From Pseudemcibacter sp038106445 (lineage in GTDB: Bacteria > Pseudomonadota > Alphaproteobacteria > Sphingomonadales > Emcibacteraceae), in the NCBI GenBank assembly GCA_038106445.1, contig JAYODU010000005.1, forward strand, positions 1 through 64,000: 64,000 bases of DNA. The letters are read 5' to 3'. Every line of letters begins with the position of its first letter. The stretch's first letter is position 1. The translations under genes were made by a program, and so were the position numbers. Below, in pieces: positions 17,270-27,428 of the stretch. The notes beneath the pieces were generated by a model. It did not search any database, had not been told where the DNA came from, and saw only the letters and a list, made by a program, of their open reading frames with translations.

Positions 17270-18112
17270 TCATTTCACTATCGGGGTATCGCTTCTAGTT
17301 CCCCATTCGGCCCAAGAGCCATCATAAAGTGCATTTTCTGCATGTCCGATCTGATCCAGAGCAAAAAGAAGTACACAGGCTGTTATACCGCTCCCGCAGC
17401 TGGTTATGATCGGTTTTGAAAGATCTACCCCATTATTCTCAAAGGCTTCCTTAAGGGCATCCTTATTTTTATAGGTGCCATTTTCATTTAATAAATCACT
17501 AAAGGGTACATTAAAGCTTCCCGGTATATGTCCGGATCTTGAATCCGGGCGTGGTTCAGGGGTGGTGCCTTCAAATCTTCCTTTTGCACGGGCATCAACA
17601 ACCTGTTCTGATGCACGGTCAATATTTTCAAGAATTTGCTGCCTGTTCCTTATTCTGCTTTCATTCTTGGCTGCCGAATAATGGCTGCTGCCAAAGGATT
17701 GTATAGTATTTTCCCTATCCTTACCTTCGGCGCGCCATTTGCCCATCCCACCATCAAGAATGGATACTTTTTCATGGTCAAAATTTTTAAACATAAACCA
17801 TGCCCGAGCCGCAGAACCGAACATACTGTCATCGTAAACAATAACATGATCTGTTTTTTTAATACCCATGGCGCGTAGCCGGCTCGACATTTTTTCATTG
17901 CTTGGCATCATATGTGGTAACGGAATATCAAGATCGGCAATTTCATCAATATCGAAAAAAAGAGCGCCGGGAATATGGCTGGCTTTAAATTCTTCTTTTG
18001 CATTGCGCTCGGCATTTGGCAAGTGCCACGATGCATCAAGTATTCTGATATTTGGATCACCCAAATTTTTCGACAACCAGTCTGTAGAAACCAGTGATTT
18101 ATTTGATATCAT
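17270..18112 (-). CDS. sseA: Two-domain sulfurtransferase (3-mercaptopyruvate / thiosulfate sulfurtransferase)
   Basis: This is a tandem rhodanese protein of 280 residues. The N-terminal domain is inactive-like, with WLSKNLGDPNIRILDASW near the start. The C-terminal domain carries the active loop CGSGITAC; CGSGxTA is the form found in 3-mercaptopyruvate sulfurtransferases, whereas thiosulfate rhodaneses have CRKGVTA. The ATG at 18112 is preceded by GTGGGA at a good distance; a GTG four codons upstream is less likely. It precedes metC closely. It moves sulfur from mercaptopyruvate to cyanide or thiol acceptors in the cytoplasm. Confidence 0.88.
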   Translation of the reverse strand: MISNKSLVSTDWLSKNLGDPNIRILDASWHLPNAERNAKEEFKASHIPGALFFDIDEIADLDIPLPHMMPSNEKMSSRLRAMGIKKTDHVIVYDDSMFGSAARAWFMFKNFDHEKVSILDGGMGKWRAEGKDRENTIQSFGSSHYSAAKNESRIRNRQQILENIDRASEQVVDARAKGRFEGTTPEPRPDSRSGHIPGSFNVPFSDLLNENGTYKNKDALKEAFENNGVDLSKPIITSCGSGITACVLLFALDQIGHAENALYDGSWAEWGTRSDTPIVK

Positions 18113-18267
18113 GTATAGTCCCACTAAAAATTACACTGACCTAAAATAGATTTATTGCAACATAACGTCAACAGATCGGTGTGGGCAAATTTAAAGCTTT
18201 AAAGTTGAATGATGACAACAGTTTGTAATTGGATTATAGAAAGGCAACAGATAAATAAGGACGGGCT

Positions 18268-18732
18268 ATGAGTAAAAATAAATATCAGGGGCTTACACAG
18301 CTTGGCAAGGATTCTAAATTGCCAACATCACCGGATGATGCGAAGATTGATACAGTTCCCAACCCCAGGCCGAAATCAGATTATTTTGTCCGTTTTACAT
18401 GTCCTGAATTTACATCTCTTTGTCCTGTGACGGGGCAGCCAGATTTTGCCCATATCGTTATTGATTATGTACCCGGTGATCTTCTGGTGGAAAGCAAATC
18501 ACTGAAGCTTTATATGCATAGTTTTAGAAACCATACCGGTTTTCATGAAGATTGTACTGTCGGGATTGCCGAGCGTCTTGTGGCAGAATTAAAACCAAAA
18601 TGGCTTCGTATTGGTGGATACTGGTATCCAAGAGGTGGTATTCCGATTGATGTGTTTTATCAGACTGGTGAGCCGCCGGAAGGAATATGGATTCCTGATC
18701 AGGGTGTTCCCACATATCGGGGCAGGGGATAA
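18268..18732 (+). CDS. queF: NADPH-dependent 7-cyano-7-deazaguanine reductase
   Basis: QueF reduces preQ0 to preQ1 in queuosine synthesis. This is the short single-module form of 154 residues. The catalytic cysteine is C52 in TSLCPVTGQPD, with the acid D59, and the QueF motif ESKSLKLYMHSFRNHTGFHED lies in the middle of the protein. It is a monocistronic gene with a terminator directly after it, and no preQ1 riboswitch is apparent upstream. Confidence 0.96.
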   Translation: MSKNKYQGLTQLGKDSKLPTSPDDAKIDTVPNPRPKSDYFVRFTCPEFTSLCPVTGQPDFAHIVIDYVPGDLLVESKSLKLYMHSFRNHTGFHEDCTVGIAERLVAELKPKWLRIGGYWYPRGGIPIDVFYQTGEPPEGIWIPDQGVPTYRGRG

Positions 18733-18765
18733 GAAAAAGGAGGCTAAAGCCTCCTTTTTATATTT
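18733..18765. terminator. Rho-independent terminator between queF and the convergent TRAP operon
   Basis: AAAAAGGAGGC, a TAAA loop and GCCTCCTTTTT form an uninterrupted hairpin with A and T runs on opposite sides, so it can end transcription from both directions. The dctM-like gene ends at its edge. Confidence 0.9.
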
Positions 18766-20418
18766 TTATAATCCGGTACCGAATATAACAGCTGGTAACC
18801 ACGTTACCAATCCTTCAAAATTATAAAGGATAACCAGCGCGAGCACCTGAATCAGTATGAATGGTATTACGCCTCGATAAATATCGGTTGTTTTGACTTT
18901 ATCTTCCGGTGCGACACCCCTTAAATAAAAGAGAGCATACCCAAATGGCGGTGTCAGGAATGATGTTTGGAGGTTCATTGCCATCATTACTCCAAGCCAG
19001 ATCGGGTTGATATCCATCAGGAACAATACCGGCGCCACAATCGGAACAACAACAAAAACAATCTGAATAAAATCAAGAAAGAAACCCAGCGCAAACATTA
19101 CAATCATCACCAACAGGAATGCGCCTAAGCGCCCGCCCGGAAGATTGGATAGAAATCCTGTTATATAAAAATCCCCGTTAAATCCAAGGAAAATCAATGT
19201 GAATAGCGCAGCCCCAACCATGATGATGAAAATCATTGAACTTATTTTCGCGGACATTTGTATCACTTCATGAATAACTCTATTGCGGTATATGCGCATA
19301 AAGCTATCTGCAATGCCCCAGATCATAGCGATCATCAGTGGTATCGAAAGCCCGAAGGCAATATAATCCATTACTGCTATAGTTTGACGACCCATTCTTA
19401 AATCAAAGACACTGCCCAGGAAAACCAAAACCACGATTGAGACGCCTGCTACCATTACAGGCAACGGTTTTGATTTATCGTTTTTGTACCCTGCCATCAA
19501 AATTGCGCCAACGGCACCAAGGGCGGCTGCTTCGGTCGGCGTTGCAATCCCCGCAAGGATTGAACCAAGTACGGCCACAACAAGAATAATTGGTGGAAGA
19601 AAGGCGGCAAGAACAGGTTTTAAATCGATCTTTTCTTCGTCATCCATTACTGCCGGGCACGAATTTGGAAGGAAGATTGCAGTAAGGCTTTGATAAAGTA
19701 TATAAAGCAATACCAGTCCCAGCCCGGGGATAAGGGCACCGGCGAATAAATCCCCAACTGATAGTGGTGATGGTGCAAAATTACCCTGAGCAAGCTGTGA
19801 GGCCTGCCAGGCGGATGATAACTGGTCACCAAGCAATACAAGTACAATTGAAGGCGGAATTATCTGCCCGAGAGTACCTGCCGCAGCAATACCCCCTGTT
19901 GCCACAGCCGGGCTGTATCCACGGTTGAGCATAGTCGGTAGCGCCATTAATCCCATGATGACAACGGTGGCACCAACAATACCGGTTGATGCGGCAAGAA
20001 GCGCACCGACAATCGTTACAGAAATACCAAGCCCACCGCGAATGCGACCCATAAGTTTACCCATACTTTCAAGAAGGTCCTCCGCAATTTGCGATCGTTC
20101 CAGCATCACTCCCATAAAGACGAACAGTGGTACCGCCATCATCACAACATTGGTCATGGTGCCATATATTCTTTGTGATATTCCGCCTAAAATGGAAAAA
20201 TCAAAAATTCCCATCGCAAAACCCAGACCGGCAAATATCACCGAAATTCCGGGAAGCGTGAAGGCCACGGGATAGCCGATAAGAAGTGAAGCACAGGCAA
20301 GTACAAACATAACCGTGCAAAGAAGAACATCCAAAGGCATACCGAAAAAATTACTAATCGCTATTCCGACGAGGACGAAATCTATTTGTAATCCGATCCA
20401 TGATAAATCTAAAATCAT
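18766..20418 (-). CDS. TRAP transporter large permease DctM-type
   Basis: This 550-residue inner-membrane protein has the TRAP large-subunit (DctM) pattern: MAVPLFVFMGVMLERSQIAEDLL and GIVGATVVIMGLMALPTMLNRGY are family signatures, and IATPTEAAALGAVGAI is the central conserved loop. It is longer than the usual 430 residues because of inserted hydrophilic and hydrophobic segments around 220-400, as in the mannitol/chloroaromatic subfamily of TRAP permeases. Its ATG shares an A with the stop of the small permease gene, so translation is coupled. Substrate unknown. Confidence 0.93.
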   Translation of the reverse strand: MILDLSWIGLQIDFVLVGIAISNFFGMPLDVLLCTVMFVLACASLLIGYPVAFTLPGISVIFAGLGFAMGIFDFSILGGISQRIYGTMTNVVMMAVPLFVFMGVMLERSQIAEDLLESMGKLMGRIRGGLGISVTIVGALLAASTGIVGATVVIMGLMALPTMLNRGYSPAVATGGIAAAGTLGQIIPPSIVLVLLGDQLSSAWQASQLAQGNFAPSPLSVGDLFAGALIPGLGLVLLYILYQSLTAIFLPNSCPAVMDDEEKIDLKPVLAAFLPPIILVVAVLGSILAGIATPTEAAALGAVGAILMAGYKNDKSKPLPVMVAGVSIVVLVFLGSVFDLRMGRQTIAVMDYIAFGLSIPLMIAMIWGIADSFMRIYRNRVIHEVIQMSAKISSMIFIIMVGAALFTLIFLGFNGDFYITGFLSNLPGGRLGAFLLVMIVMFALGFFLDFIQIVFVVVPIVAPVLFLMDINPIWLGVMMAMNLQTSFLTPPFGYALFYLRGVAPEDKVKTTDIYRGVIPFILIQVLALVILYNFEGLVTWLPAVIFGTGL

Positions 20419-20960
20419 CAGACGCCCTCCACCAGTTCTTCTTCTTCAAGATGTTCATAACCCAATATAACAAGAATAGAATGTAAGGAAATGGAAACTC
20501 CCTGGATAAATGTACTGAAAACAAAAAGCAGTATCATTGATTTCAGGATAAAAACGATATTAAGGCCACTGGTTTCAATTGATCCTTCCAGAATTGACCA
20601 GGATTGGGCGACAAATGGCCACGCATAAATTCCTATAAGTATCAATACGGGAAATAATATAAAAAGTGAACCTAACAGATTGATATATGCCTTTTTCTTT
20701 TCATTTAGTTTACTATAAAAAATATCCACACGGACGTGGCCATTATGAAGAAGTGTGTATCCAGCTGCACCTAGAAACAGCAGGGAATGCATATATGTCA
20801 GGCTTTCCTGCACAGCGATAATTCCTTCACTATAAAGAAAATTCATCATCACGATGCCAAATTGTACGAGTACCAGCCCAAGTGCCGCCCATGACGTGAT
20901 CTTACCGATCATTTCATTGACACCGTCAATTGCGCGGGCCAAATTTGCAATTCCTTTCAT
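20418..20960 (-). CDS. TRAP transporter small permease DctQ-type
   Basis: This 180-residue protein has four hydrophobic helices and the DctQ hallmark YMHSLLFLGAAGYTLLHNGHVRVDIFY, containing the conserved HVRVD. It links the solute receptor to the large permease. The stop overlaps the start of the large subunit, and it sits about 50 bases downstream of the receptor gene on the same strand. Confidence 0.92.
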   Translation of the reverse strand: MKGIANLARAIDGVNEMIGKITSWAALGLVLVQFGIVMMNFLYSEGIIAVQESLTYMHSLLFLGAAGYTLLHNGHVRVDIFYSKLNEKKKAYINLLGSLFILFPVLILIGIYAWPFVAQSWSILEGSIETSGLNIVFILKSMILLFVFSTFIQGVSISLHSILVILGYEHLEEEELVEGV

Positions 20961-21011
20961 TGGATTTTTGCTCCCAATTGTTAATCCCTATATGTTTTTA
21001 TGGTCAAGCGT

Positions 21012-22187
21012 TTAGAGTGCCTGACCAAATTTGTCTGACAAACGACGGGCCGCATAATATGGCTCGTCAGCAACAGCACTCCATTCCTTAACTTCAGAAA
21101 GCGTAGACATGTAGCTGGCATAAATACGTCGTGAAATATCATCAGTTCCACCCATGTCAGCAGCAATGTCTGCAGCAACATCAGCAAGTGCTTCCATTAC
21201 TTCCGGCGGGAATTGACGGAGCTGCACACCATGATCATTGACAAGTTGGCGAAGCGCCACAGCATTACGAGCGTTAAATTCTGCAAGGGATCGTGCATAA
21301 TGCATTTCTGCGATAGCTTCGACGATTTTGCGCTCTGAAGGTTCAAGATCGTTCCAAACATCAAGATTCCAACCCGCACAAACTGATGCGCTTGGTTCGT
21401 GATAAGCGGATGTATAATAATAATCAGCAACCTGATAAAAACCTAATGCGAGGTCATTCCATGGGCCAATCCATTCTGTTGCATCGATATTACCTTGGGA
21501 AAGAGAAAGGAATATTTCACCGCCAGGGAGAGTAACTGGCGTACCACCCATACGGGTTACTATTTCACCACCAAAGCCAGGGATGCGCATTTTAAGGCCC
21601 TGAAAGTCTTCAACGCTTTTGATTTCCTTGTTAAACCACCCACCCATCTGCATTCCTGTTGCATTACAAAGCATTGGCTTAATATTGAAACGCGCTGCAA
21701 GTTCATCCCAGAGTGACTGACCGCCACCATATTGAAGCCATTGTGTCATTTCAGTAGCGGTAAGCCCGAAGGGAACCGCACCAAAGAAATTGAACATCAC
21801 ATGTTTACCTTGCCAGTAATAATCAGGTCCATGGTAAATGTCAGCATTTCCTTGGGAAACTGCATCAAATGCCTGAAGGGCTGGGACTAGTTCTTCCGCA
21901 GCGTAGACACGAATTCTTATACGGCCATTAGTGGCTGCTTCAATGTCACGCGCCATTGCCTCCGCCCGCGTTCCCAACCCTGGAAAATTTGGTGGCCAGG
22001 TGGTAACCATTTTCAAGTCAACAGATGGTCGGGTGTTTCCACCACCAGTGGCTGTTGATGCGCTGGCGGTTGGATGGTTACCTGAATTGGGATCAGTTGG
22101 GCTTTCACTGCAAGCTGCTAATGCTCCTAGCGCGAGTGAGCCTGCGCCAACGGTAGCTGTTTTTTTAAGAAAAGAACGACGTTTCAT
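21012..22187 (-). CDS. TRAP transporter DctP-type solute-binding protein, Tat lipoprotein signal
   Basis: This 391-residue periplasmic receptor is of bacterial solute-binding family 7. The N-terminus MKRRSFLKKTATVGAGSLAL combines a twin-arginine motif with a lipobox-like LAAC, so it is probably a Tat-exported lipoprotein. A low-complexity Ser/Thr/Gly linker follows (residues about 27-52), then DLKMVTTWPPNFPGLG at the mature start. The form resembles receptors of the mannitol/chloroaromatic TRAP subfamily, which bind acids such as alpha-keto acids. It is the first gene of a dctPQM-type operon ending at 18766. Confidence 0.92.
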   Translation of the reverse strand: MKRRSFLKKTATVGAGSLALGALAACSESPTDPNSGNHPTASASTATGGGNTRPSVDLKMVTTWPPNFPGLGTRAEAMARDIEAATNGRIRIRVYAAEELVPALQAFDAVSQGNADIYHGPDYYWQGKHVMFNFFGAVPFGLTATEMTQWLQYGGGQSLWDELAARFNIKPMLCNATGMQMGGWFNKEIKSVEDFQGLKMRIPGFGGEIVTRMGGTPVTLPGGEIFLSLSQGNIDATEWIGPWNDLALGFYQVADYYYTSAYHEPSASVCAGWNLDVWNDLEPSERKIVEAIAEMHYARSLAEFNARNAVALRQLVNDHGVQLRQFPPEVMEALADVAADIAADMGGTDDISRRIYASYMSTLSEVKEWSAVADEPYYAARRLSDKFGQAL

Positions 22188-22296
22188 ATGTTAGCCTTAC
22201 ATTTTGATGTAGAAAGAATATTATTGTTATAAGATTTCATTTACTTATAAACAGGCACTCAAGAAAATTCAATCATTAGGTTGTTGTAAGATCAAT

Positions 22297-23079
22297 TTAT
22301 TTGATTAAATCCCAGCCATTTGCAGTTAGCATTTCAAGTGGTTTGAAATTCATCTTATATCCCATTTTGGGACTATCCTTTACCAGATAACCAAGATAGA
22401 CATGATCCAGATTGCGATCACGTGTCATATTGATGTGATTTAAAACGATAAAAACCCCTAATGAGCGTTTGTTTGCTTCATGTGAAATTTCAAAAAAACT
22501 GTAAACCATTGAAAGAGAATCCTGCATCTGGTCGGTGAGGGCGGCACCTACAAGAGTTCCGTCTGCACGTCTATATTCAATGATTATTGTACTGATAGGA
22601 CTGCTTTCAACCATATCTTTATATTCTTCGAATGAGATTCCCGCCATTCCACCATCGGCATGCCTGTTATCTATATAGCTTTTGAGTAGGTTATATTGTT
22701 CGTGGGTGGCGATGTTTGGTTTGATTGTAACAGTGATATCATTATTTTTATTTTGGATTCGGTGTTGGCCTTTTGACATTTCAAAAAGATAAACTGGGAT
22801 TCTAACTGATTTGCATTCATGGCAATTTTCACAGGCAGGACGATAAGCAATATCCTGGCTTCTCCTGAAACCGACCAGCGCAAGCGAATGATGAAGTTCT
22901 TCTGATCTTGCACGATCATTTTCAGGGCCAAAATGATTTAAAATAGCAGTACGGTCATAAGCAAGTTGTTGACTGCGGAGCTCAGTGAATATTTTACGCT
23001 CCGTATTACCTTCTATATAAGGACATGGTGCCGGTGCGGTCACATAAAATTTTGGAAAATGTGATGATTGATCAGTCAT
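22297..23079 (-). CDS. bpt: Aspartate/glutamate leucyltransferase (N-end rule)
   Basis: The protein is a 260-residue relative of eukaryotic arginyl-tRNA-protein transferase. CPYIEGNTERKIFTEL near the N-terminus and GFRRSQDIAYRPACENCHECKSVRIPV supply the conserved cysteines of the transferase N-domain. The acetyltransferase-like C-domain includes VYSFFE and YLGYLVKDSPKMGYK. In bacteria, Bpt adds leucine from Leu-tRNA to N-terminal Asp or Glu, marking proteins for ClpS/ClpAP. It is transcribed alone between the TRAP operon and the SLC13-type carrier. Confidence 0.93.
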   Translation of the reverse strand: MTDQSSHFPKFYVTAPAPCPYIEGNTERKIFTELRSQQLAYDRTAILNHFGPENDRARSEELHHSLALVGFRRSQDIAYRPACENCHECKSVRIPVYLFEMSKGQHRIQNKNNDITVTIKPNIATHEQYNLLKSYIDNRHADGGMAGISFEEYKDMVESSPISTIIIEYRRADGTLVGAALTDQMQDSLSMVYSFFEISHEANKRSLGVFIVLNHINMTRDRNLDHVYLGYLVKDSPKMGYKMNFKPLEMLTANGWDLIK

Positions 23080-23130
23080 GCATACTAAGTAACATAAAAG
23101 AAATTTTTTTTATAGTTTCGTTTGATGAAA

Positions 23131-24987
23131 TTATAGGCCGTAATACCATGGTGCAAATAGTGAATAGCTGATCCATAACAGGATTATAAGTGGTATACCT
23201 ACTTTCATAAAATCAGTAAATTTGTAATTTCCAGGTGCCAGTACCAATAAATTTGTCTGATACCCCATTGGTGATGCGAAAGAACAGTTTGCAGCGAAAA
23301 TCACGGCCGTTACAAATACGAATGGGTCCACCCCAAGTTCTGCGGCAACGTTTATTGCTATTGGGGTAAACAGTACAGCAGTGGCATTATTGCTGAGTAT
23401 ATTGGTCATAAAAGCAATCATTATGAAAAAAGCGGATAACATTACGGCGGTACTGGCACCCGAAAGGGAATCAATCATCGCCATGGCAATATAAGATGCA
23501 CCGCCGGTTGCCTGCAATGAAGCACCCATCGCAAGTGCAGCGCCGATAAGCAGAAAAATGTTCCTGTCAATGGCATGAGCGGCTTTACGAACGTTGAGAC
23601 AGCCTGAAATAATCATTGTAAAAGCGCCAAGTGTTGCCGCAACCGATATCGGCAAAATACCACCCGATGCAAGAACGACGACACCGAAAAATATACCCAG
23701 CGCTTTCCATGTATCAGCTTTTATAGGGATTTCCTTTGCCGACCATTCAAGCAGCATAACATCATTGTTAAGCCTTAAAGACTGGATCTGACCCTGACTG
23801 CCAATGGCCAGTAATGTATCATTGGCTTCAAGTCTTATGTCATTTATTGATGCACGGTTCATTCTGCTACGTCTTTGAATGCCAAGAATCTTGCAGCCTC
23901 CCTGTAAAGCAAAACCAGCCTGATCAAGCGTGCGACCATCAAGTCGGGATTTTGGCGCTACAATAACTTCAACCAATTGCTGCCCACGCGAAGGGGGATA
24001 TTTTGCAGTGGTGTCATCATCCAGATCAATAACTGACTGGTTTTTGGCGTCTGACAATAATACATGGTCTTCGGCGAATTTTTGTGTCAGTTCTTTTCGG
24101 GTTGTTGCAATGATAATACTATCGCCTTTTTCCAGCACTATATCGTCGAAAGGGGGCAAATACTGGCGCGATCCTTTTTTTACCATTTGCACAGTCATAC
24201 CAGCAAGGATTGTAAACATTCCGGCAACCGCCCTGCTGCCAATGAGACTATTATCTTCTGTAAGATCAATCTGAACGATGAATTGTTTGCCGGTAATTTT
24301 CATTTTTTTATTTGATGCCGACTTGCCGCTTGGTAAAATCCTTGGCGCGATTATAAGGACATATATAAAACCAACCATAGCTAAAAACAGCCCTGGGACC
24401 ACGAAGTCAAAAAACTGCAGGGTTTCTCCACTAATTGTTTGGAATTCTCCCGCGACCAGCAAATTTGTGCTTGATCCAATTAACGTTGTCATTCCCCCTA
24501 AAATAGCGACGAAGCTTAAAGGCATTAAATAAAGGGAGGGCGATTCTCCTAAATTTTCAACCAGAGTAATCATGATGGGGATAAATATTACCACAATTGG
24601 TGTGTTATTTAGGAAAGCACTTATGATCATCACTATCAGGAGCGATAGAACTAGAACTGTAACCGGATAATCATTGCCAAAGCGGATAAGGATTTTTACG
24701 GGACTATCCAAAGCGCCTGTTTCCACCATCCCATGCCCAACAACTAAAAGCGCTAATATTGCAACAAGGGCGGGATCAGCAAAGCCCGCAAGTAAACTTC
24801 GCGTTGTTAAAAGTACTTCGCCATTGGCGTTTACGACGGGATAAAAATGAAATAAAATAAGTAACGCTGTTATGATGCCAAGAGAGACAATTTCCATCGG
24901 GAATTTATCAAGAACATAAAATAAAATTCCAAGCCCAATTACACCAAAAGTGAGCCACATTTGCAGTGTCGGTTCAAAAATTTCCAT
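23131..24987 (-). CDS. SLC13/DASS-type permease with two RCK_C (TrkA-C) domains
   Basis: This is a 618-residue inner-membrane carrier: N-terminal helices (residues 10-210), two soluble RCK_C domains (about 225-305 and 315-400), then a second membrane half. SFLNNTPIVVIFIPIMI and NILSNNATAVLFTPIAI are the paired SNNT-like ion/substrate-binding motifs of the DASS family. The middle domains may bind a nucleotide or other ligand and control the transporter. Relatives carry sulfate, dicarboxylates or other anions; specificity cannot be called. Confidence 0.88.
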   Translation of the reverse strand: MEIFEPTLQMWLTFGVIGLGILFYVLDKFPMEIVSLGIITALLILFHFYPVVNANGEVLLTTRSLLAGFADPALVAILALLVVGHGMVETGALDSPVKILIRFGNDYPVTVLVLSLLIVMIISAFLNNTPIVVIFIPIMITLVENLGESPSLYLMPLSFVAILGGMTTLIGSSTNLLVAGEFQTISGETLQFFDFVVPGLFLAMVGFIYVLIIAPRILPSGKSASNKKMKITGKQFIVQIDLTEDNSLIGSRAVAGMFTILAGMTVQMVKKGSRQYLPPFDDIVLEKGDSIIIATTRKELTQKFAEDHVLLSDAKNQSVIDLDDDTTAKYPPSRGQQLVEVIVAPKSRLDGRTLDQAGFALQGGCKILGIQRRSRMNRASINDIRLEANDTLLAIGSQGQIQSLRLNNDVMLLEWSAKEIPIKADTWKALGIFFGVVVLASGGILPISVAATLGAFTMIISGCLNVRKAAHAIDRNIFLLIGAALAMGASLQATGGASYIAMAMIDSLSGASTAVMLSAFFIMIAFMTNILSNNATAVLFTPIAINVAAELGVDPFVFVTAVIFAANCSFASPMGYQTNLLVLAPGNYKFTDFMKVGIPLIILLWISYSLFAPWYYGL

Positions 24988-25052
24988 TAAATACCCCTGT
25001 GTTAAGGGTAATCTTAACAGTAGTTTTTTAATTAAAACAAGTTTTTTCGGCC

Positions 25053-25937
25053 TTAAAAATTAGAAGGTAAAGTAGGCGCTTCACGTATAACAAGGATCGT
25101 TATGCGGCGGTTTTCGGCTCTGTTTGGGCTGCCCGGGAGCAATAGTTCAGTAGATGCTTTACCTATTACCTCAGCAAACCTGTCTGCTGGTACACCGGCA
25201 GTTCGAAGTACACGACGGGCTGTATTTGCACGGTCGGCACTAAGTTCCCAATTCGTATAAGTTGATCCAGCTCTGAATGGGGTTGAATCAGTATGGCCGG
25301 AAATAGAGATTCTGTTGGGCAGATTTTCTATTTTTTCTGCAATATGGATAAGCATTCTTTCGGCATATGAATATAGATCAGCAGTATCGGGTCTGAACAT
25401 GAAACGATTATCCTGATCAACCAATTGGATACGCATGCCTTCCTCGGTTACATCAATCAATACCTGTTCCTGTAGTTGCGACAGTTCGGCACTTTGCTGA
25501 ATGCTCAGTGCAATTTCGGCAGCCATATTTTCAAATACTTCCTGTTCACGATTTGCCATCGCAGTTTCAAATGATTCCTCTTCTGTATCAGCATTAGAGG
25601 TCGTATTTCTGTCTTCAGCCACTTTTACGTTCTGATCCGGTATCGGCATTGAGACAGAAGCAGATGAAGAACCATCAGAATTTATTGAAACACCTTCAAG
25701 GACGCCATCGGCCCCTGCCACTGATTGAACAGATGCGGTTGTCGGCGTAAAATATTCAGAAAGGCCTTCTTTTTGTGCCTGTGTCGTGGAATTAAGTAAC
25801 CAAAGCAAAAGGAAGAAAGCCATCATTGCCGTCACAAAGTCAGCATAAGCCACTTTCCAGGCACCACCATGACCGCCACCGGAAACTTTTTTAATTCTTT
25901 TTATTATTATGGGCCGCTGAGCGTTTTCGTCCGACAT
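25053..25937 (-). CDS. motB: Flagellar motor stator protein MotB
   Basis: This 294-residue inner-membrane protein has a short cytoplasmic N-terminus, a single helix (about 30-50) with the proton-channel aspartate D33 in VAYADFVTAMMAFFLLLWLL, a low-complexity periplasmic linker (about 60-130) and a C-terminal OmpA-like peptidoglycan-binding domain (ISGHTDSTPF...NWELSADRANTARRVL). It forms the torque-generating stator with MotA. Unusually, motA is not adjacent: it lies at 27429 on the other strand, with the ilvA-type gene in between. Confidence 0.93.
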   Translation of the reverse strand: MSDENAQRPIIIKRIKKVSGGGHGGAWKVAYADFVTAMMAFFLLLWLLNSTTQAQKEGLSEYFTPTTASVQSVAGADGVLEGVSINSDGSSSASVSMPIPDQNVKVAEDRNTTSNADTEEESFETAMANREQEVFENMAAEIALSIQQSAELSQLQEQVLIDVTEEGMRIQLVDQDNRFMFRPDTADLYSYAERMLIHIAEKIENLPNRISISGHTDSTPFRAGSTYTNWELSADRANTARRVLRTAGVPADRFAEVIGKASTELLLPGSPNRAENRRITILVIREAPTLPSNF

Positions 25938-26025
25938 TAAATAACCTAATTAGAATCCAAATGTTCAACCGGGCTATAATGACGTGTGATGGTTAATTAA
26001 ATATTATCAATCAGAAAATTGTCTT

Positions 26026-27246
26026 TTACATATCAATGTTTCGGTTAACCGAAACAACAAAACCTGCTTCACGAAGTTCATCCAGAATAGATTGTAAATG
26101 TTGCGCGTCACGGGTTTCAAGCGATATGTTTGAATATGTTTCCTTGGCAGGCAGGTCTGTAAAAAGCCGGTGATGGGATACATCAATGATGTTCCCACCC
26201 TGATTACCGATAATAGTTGAAATAATTGAAAGCGTACCCGGAACATCAGGCAGTTCTATACGAAGTCTTGAAATACGGCCATCCCGAACAAGCCCACGCA
26301 TAAGAATAGATGCAAGAAGACGTGTATCAATGTTGCCACCTGACACAATCAACCCTACTTTTTTACCTTTGAACAGTTCAGGGTAACGAATAAGGGCGGC
26401 TAAGGGGCAGGCACCGGCACCTTCTGAAACCATTTTTTCTATCGTAAGCAAAAGACCAAGTGCCTTTTCAATTTCATCCTCATTTACCAGCAGAATGTCA
26501 TCGACTTTATCTTTGCATATTTCGAGGGTTTTTTCTCCTATAGTCTTAACCGCTATCCCTTCCGCCAAGGTTGCGCCTTGCGGGACATATTCCTGATTAT
26601 TAACAGCGCGGTATAATGATGGAAACCGTTCTGATTGGACACCGATTACTTGTAACTCTGGATTAATTGCTTTAGCAGCTGTCGCTATCCCTGCGATAAG
26701 ACCACCACCACCGACAGGAACAATGAGAACTTCAAGGTCGGGGACGTCCTCTAACAGTTCAATTGCGATTGTTCCTTGTCCGGCCATCACATGGTAATCG
26801 TCAAATGGATGAACCAGGGTTAAACCTTCCTTATCGGCTATTTTTAATGTTTCTTCGGCAGTTTCATCAAATCGTTCTCCAATCTGAATGACTTTTGCAC
26901 CTAGTTCTTGTGTGTTACTTATTTTAACGAACGGTGTGCCAAGCGGCATTGCAATGGTCGTCGGGATGCCCAAGCGGCTTCCATGATAAGCAACGCCTTG
27001 TGCATGATTTCCCGCACTTGCGGCTATGATACCCTTTTTTTTCTGTTCTTCTGAAAGATTAAGCAGCTTGTTTAGCGCGCCACGTTCTTTAAATGACGCT
27101 GTAAACTGCCTGTTTTCATGCTTGATATAAACATCAGCACCAGTAATTTTTGATAATGTTATAGCGTGACTGGCAGGAGTATGTTTGATTGCACTGTCAA
27201 ATGCATCATGTGCTTTTTTTATATCTTCATACGTTAGATTATTCAT
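26026..27246 (-). CDS. ilvA: Threonine ammonia-lyase (threonine dehydratase) with ACT domain
   Basis: This 406-residue fold-type II PLP enzyme makes 2-oxobutyrate from threonine. The PLP lysine is in QFTASFKERGALNKL (about K51), and the phosphate-binding glycine loop is VGGGGLIAGIA. The last 80 residues (RLRIELPDVPGTLSIISTII...) form one ACT domain that senses amino acids. The length and single ACT match the short catabolic-style family also used for isoleucine synthesis in alphaproteobacteria, rather than the 500-residue E. coli IlvA. It is placed between motB and motA. Confidence 0.9.
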   Translation of the reverse strand: MNNLTYEDIKKAHDAFDSAIKHTPASHAITLSKITGADVYIKHENRQFTASFKERGALNKLLNLSEEQKKKGIIAASAGNHAQGVAYHGSRLGIPTTIAMPLGTPFVKISNTQELGAKVIQIGERFDETAEETLKIADKEGLTLVHPFDDYHVMAGQGTIAIELLEDVPDLEVLIVPVGGGGLIAGIATAAKAINPELQVIGVQSERFPSLYRAVNNQEYVPQGATLAEGIAVKTIGEKTLEICKDKVDDILLVNEDEIEKALGLLLTIEKMVSEGAGACPLAALIRYPELFKGKKVGLIVSGGNIDTRLLASILMRGLVRDGRISRLRIELPDVPGTLSIISTIIGNQGGNIIDVSHHRLFTDLPAKETYSNISLETRDAQHLQSILDELREAGFVVSVNRNIDM

Positions 27247-27428
27247 TGTTAAATGCCGAATATTATCAAAAAATATGGTTTACGGGCATCCGTATATTGC
27301 TTTCTTTGAAAAAAGTCCAAAAAATATTGAAAGCAATTTTTTCCGATTTTTTTATGCGTATTAAAACTTGCTTAATAACCTTTAACTATAACTATGGTTA
27401 ATTATGTAAAAAATAAGGGTTATTTTAT